A DNA stretch of 36,714 bases from Sergeia podlipaevii (lineage: Eukaryota; Euglenozoa; Kinetoplastea; Trypanosomatida; Trypanosomatidae): assembly GCA_030849805.1 (NCBI GenBank), contig JASANZ010002029.1, positions 1-36,714 on the forward strand. Direction: 5' to 3'. The notes beneath the pieces were generated by a model. That model was not told where the DNA came from. It saw nothing but the letters and a program-made list of their open reading frames with translations, and searched no databases. This document shows, in pieces, positions 36,352-36,714 of this stretch. The translations under genes and the position numbers were made by a program. Each line of letters opens with the position of its first letter. The first letter of the stretch is position 1.

Positions 36352-36714
36352 TTGACGCAGACGCTTCTTTTCTTTTATTTTGTTCTATTTTGTTTATTTT
36401 ATTTATTCATTTGTTCTCTATTTTGTTTTCCTTTGCTATATCTTGGTGGTTTTTACGTTATAAATTTTCCCACCTATCATATGAGAACATTTATTTAATA
36501 TTTCTTTAATTAATTGGTGATTTTTACAAATGTATATATGTATCTTGTTTGTTGTATTCAATTGATACATCCAACGTGTCTTCATCTCCGTACTGAAACA
36601 ATTGTAGCATGTGCTTATAATTGAATTGATCTCCCCAGAAGAATGCAATTACTGTAACGTGCAACTTGCCTACTCTCTGTTTTCTCAAATTACACTGATC
36701 TCTTTTGCGTTGCG

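Larger units (their letters stand above)
35641..36714. other. Gene-free right end of distinct composition
   Basis: About 1.1 kb without a convincing gene on either strand; the longest open frame (108 codons on the plus strand, 35739-36065) resembles nothing I know. Unlike the other spacers it has no A or T homopolymer longer than five. It holds several inverted repeats, listed separately. Confidence 0.6.

Noticed and set aside
36436..36648. Minus-strand open frame of 70 codons, Lys/Asn/Ile-rich
   Set aside because: Its composition is simply that of A/T-rich DNA, with stops on both sides and no homology that I can see.
1..36714. Retroposons (SLACS/CZAR, ingi/L1Tc type), CRISPR arrays, bacterial operons or viral genes
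   Set aside because: No reverse transcriptase, endonuclease or integrase frame, no regularly spaced repeats and no bacterial gene layout were seen. The DNA is ordinary kinetoplastid gene-cluster DNA apart from the right end.

Overview
This window looks like nuclear DNA of a trypanosomatid (Kinetoplastea). It holds 14 convincing protein genes, all intronless and all on the minus strand. They are separated by A/T-rich spacers that carry minus-strand polypyrimidine tracts followed by AG, the arrangement expected for trans-splicing and polyadenylation in a directional (polycistronic) gene cluster. TAA, TAG and TGA all serve as stops, so the code is standard. Coding DNA is moderately GC-rich and rich in CAG/CTG-type codon runs (poly-Gln, poly-Ala, poly-Ser). 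The genus cannot be fixed from sequence alone.

Transcription runs right to left. In that order the genes are: a WD40 + TBC + coiled-coil protein like TBC1D31 (31154-35032); a 1509-residue protein with a calponin-homology-like region and a long disordered tail (26056-30585); the GPI-anchor enzyme subunit PIG-P (25203-25640); two adjacent, diverged paralogues of unknown function, probably mitochondrial (22948-24804 and 20921-22645); a DUF1749-type alpha/beta hydrolase (19500-20456); a coiled-coil protein with five S/T-F-x-P motifs (15862-18279); a spermidine-synthase-fold methyltransferase-like protein (13490-15451); a PPR protein (12138-13028); the spliceosomal WD40 protein PRL1/PLRG1 (10061-11539); a divergent Rab-like GTPase (8526-9719); a large leucine-rich-repeat protein (3917-7471); a 2H-phosphoesterase-like protein (2473-3174); and a SWEET sugar transporter (145-870).

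These genes do not form one pathway, as is normal for a kinetoplastid cluster, where neighbours share transcription rather than function. There are loose themes. One is cytoskeleton, basal body or flagellum (TBC1D31-like, CH-like and S/T-F-x-P coiled-coil proteins). Another is mitochondrial RNA or organelle biology (PPR protein, the paralogue pair). A third is nuclear RNA processing (PRL1).

The right end (about 35040-36714) differs from everything else. It has no convincing gene. It contains a GC-rich non-coding island (about 35390-35640). After about 35590 it loses the long A/T homopolymers that fill the other spacers. Between 36087 and 36351 it carries a cluster of inverted repeats, two of which share a 10-base direct repeat. 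This is the best candidate for something undescribed here: a transcription-start or strand-switch flank, a structured non-coding RNA, or the remnant of a small element. A second compact structure, two abutting tetraloop hairpins, lies in the spacer at 18732-18761.
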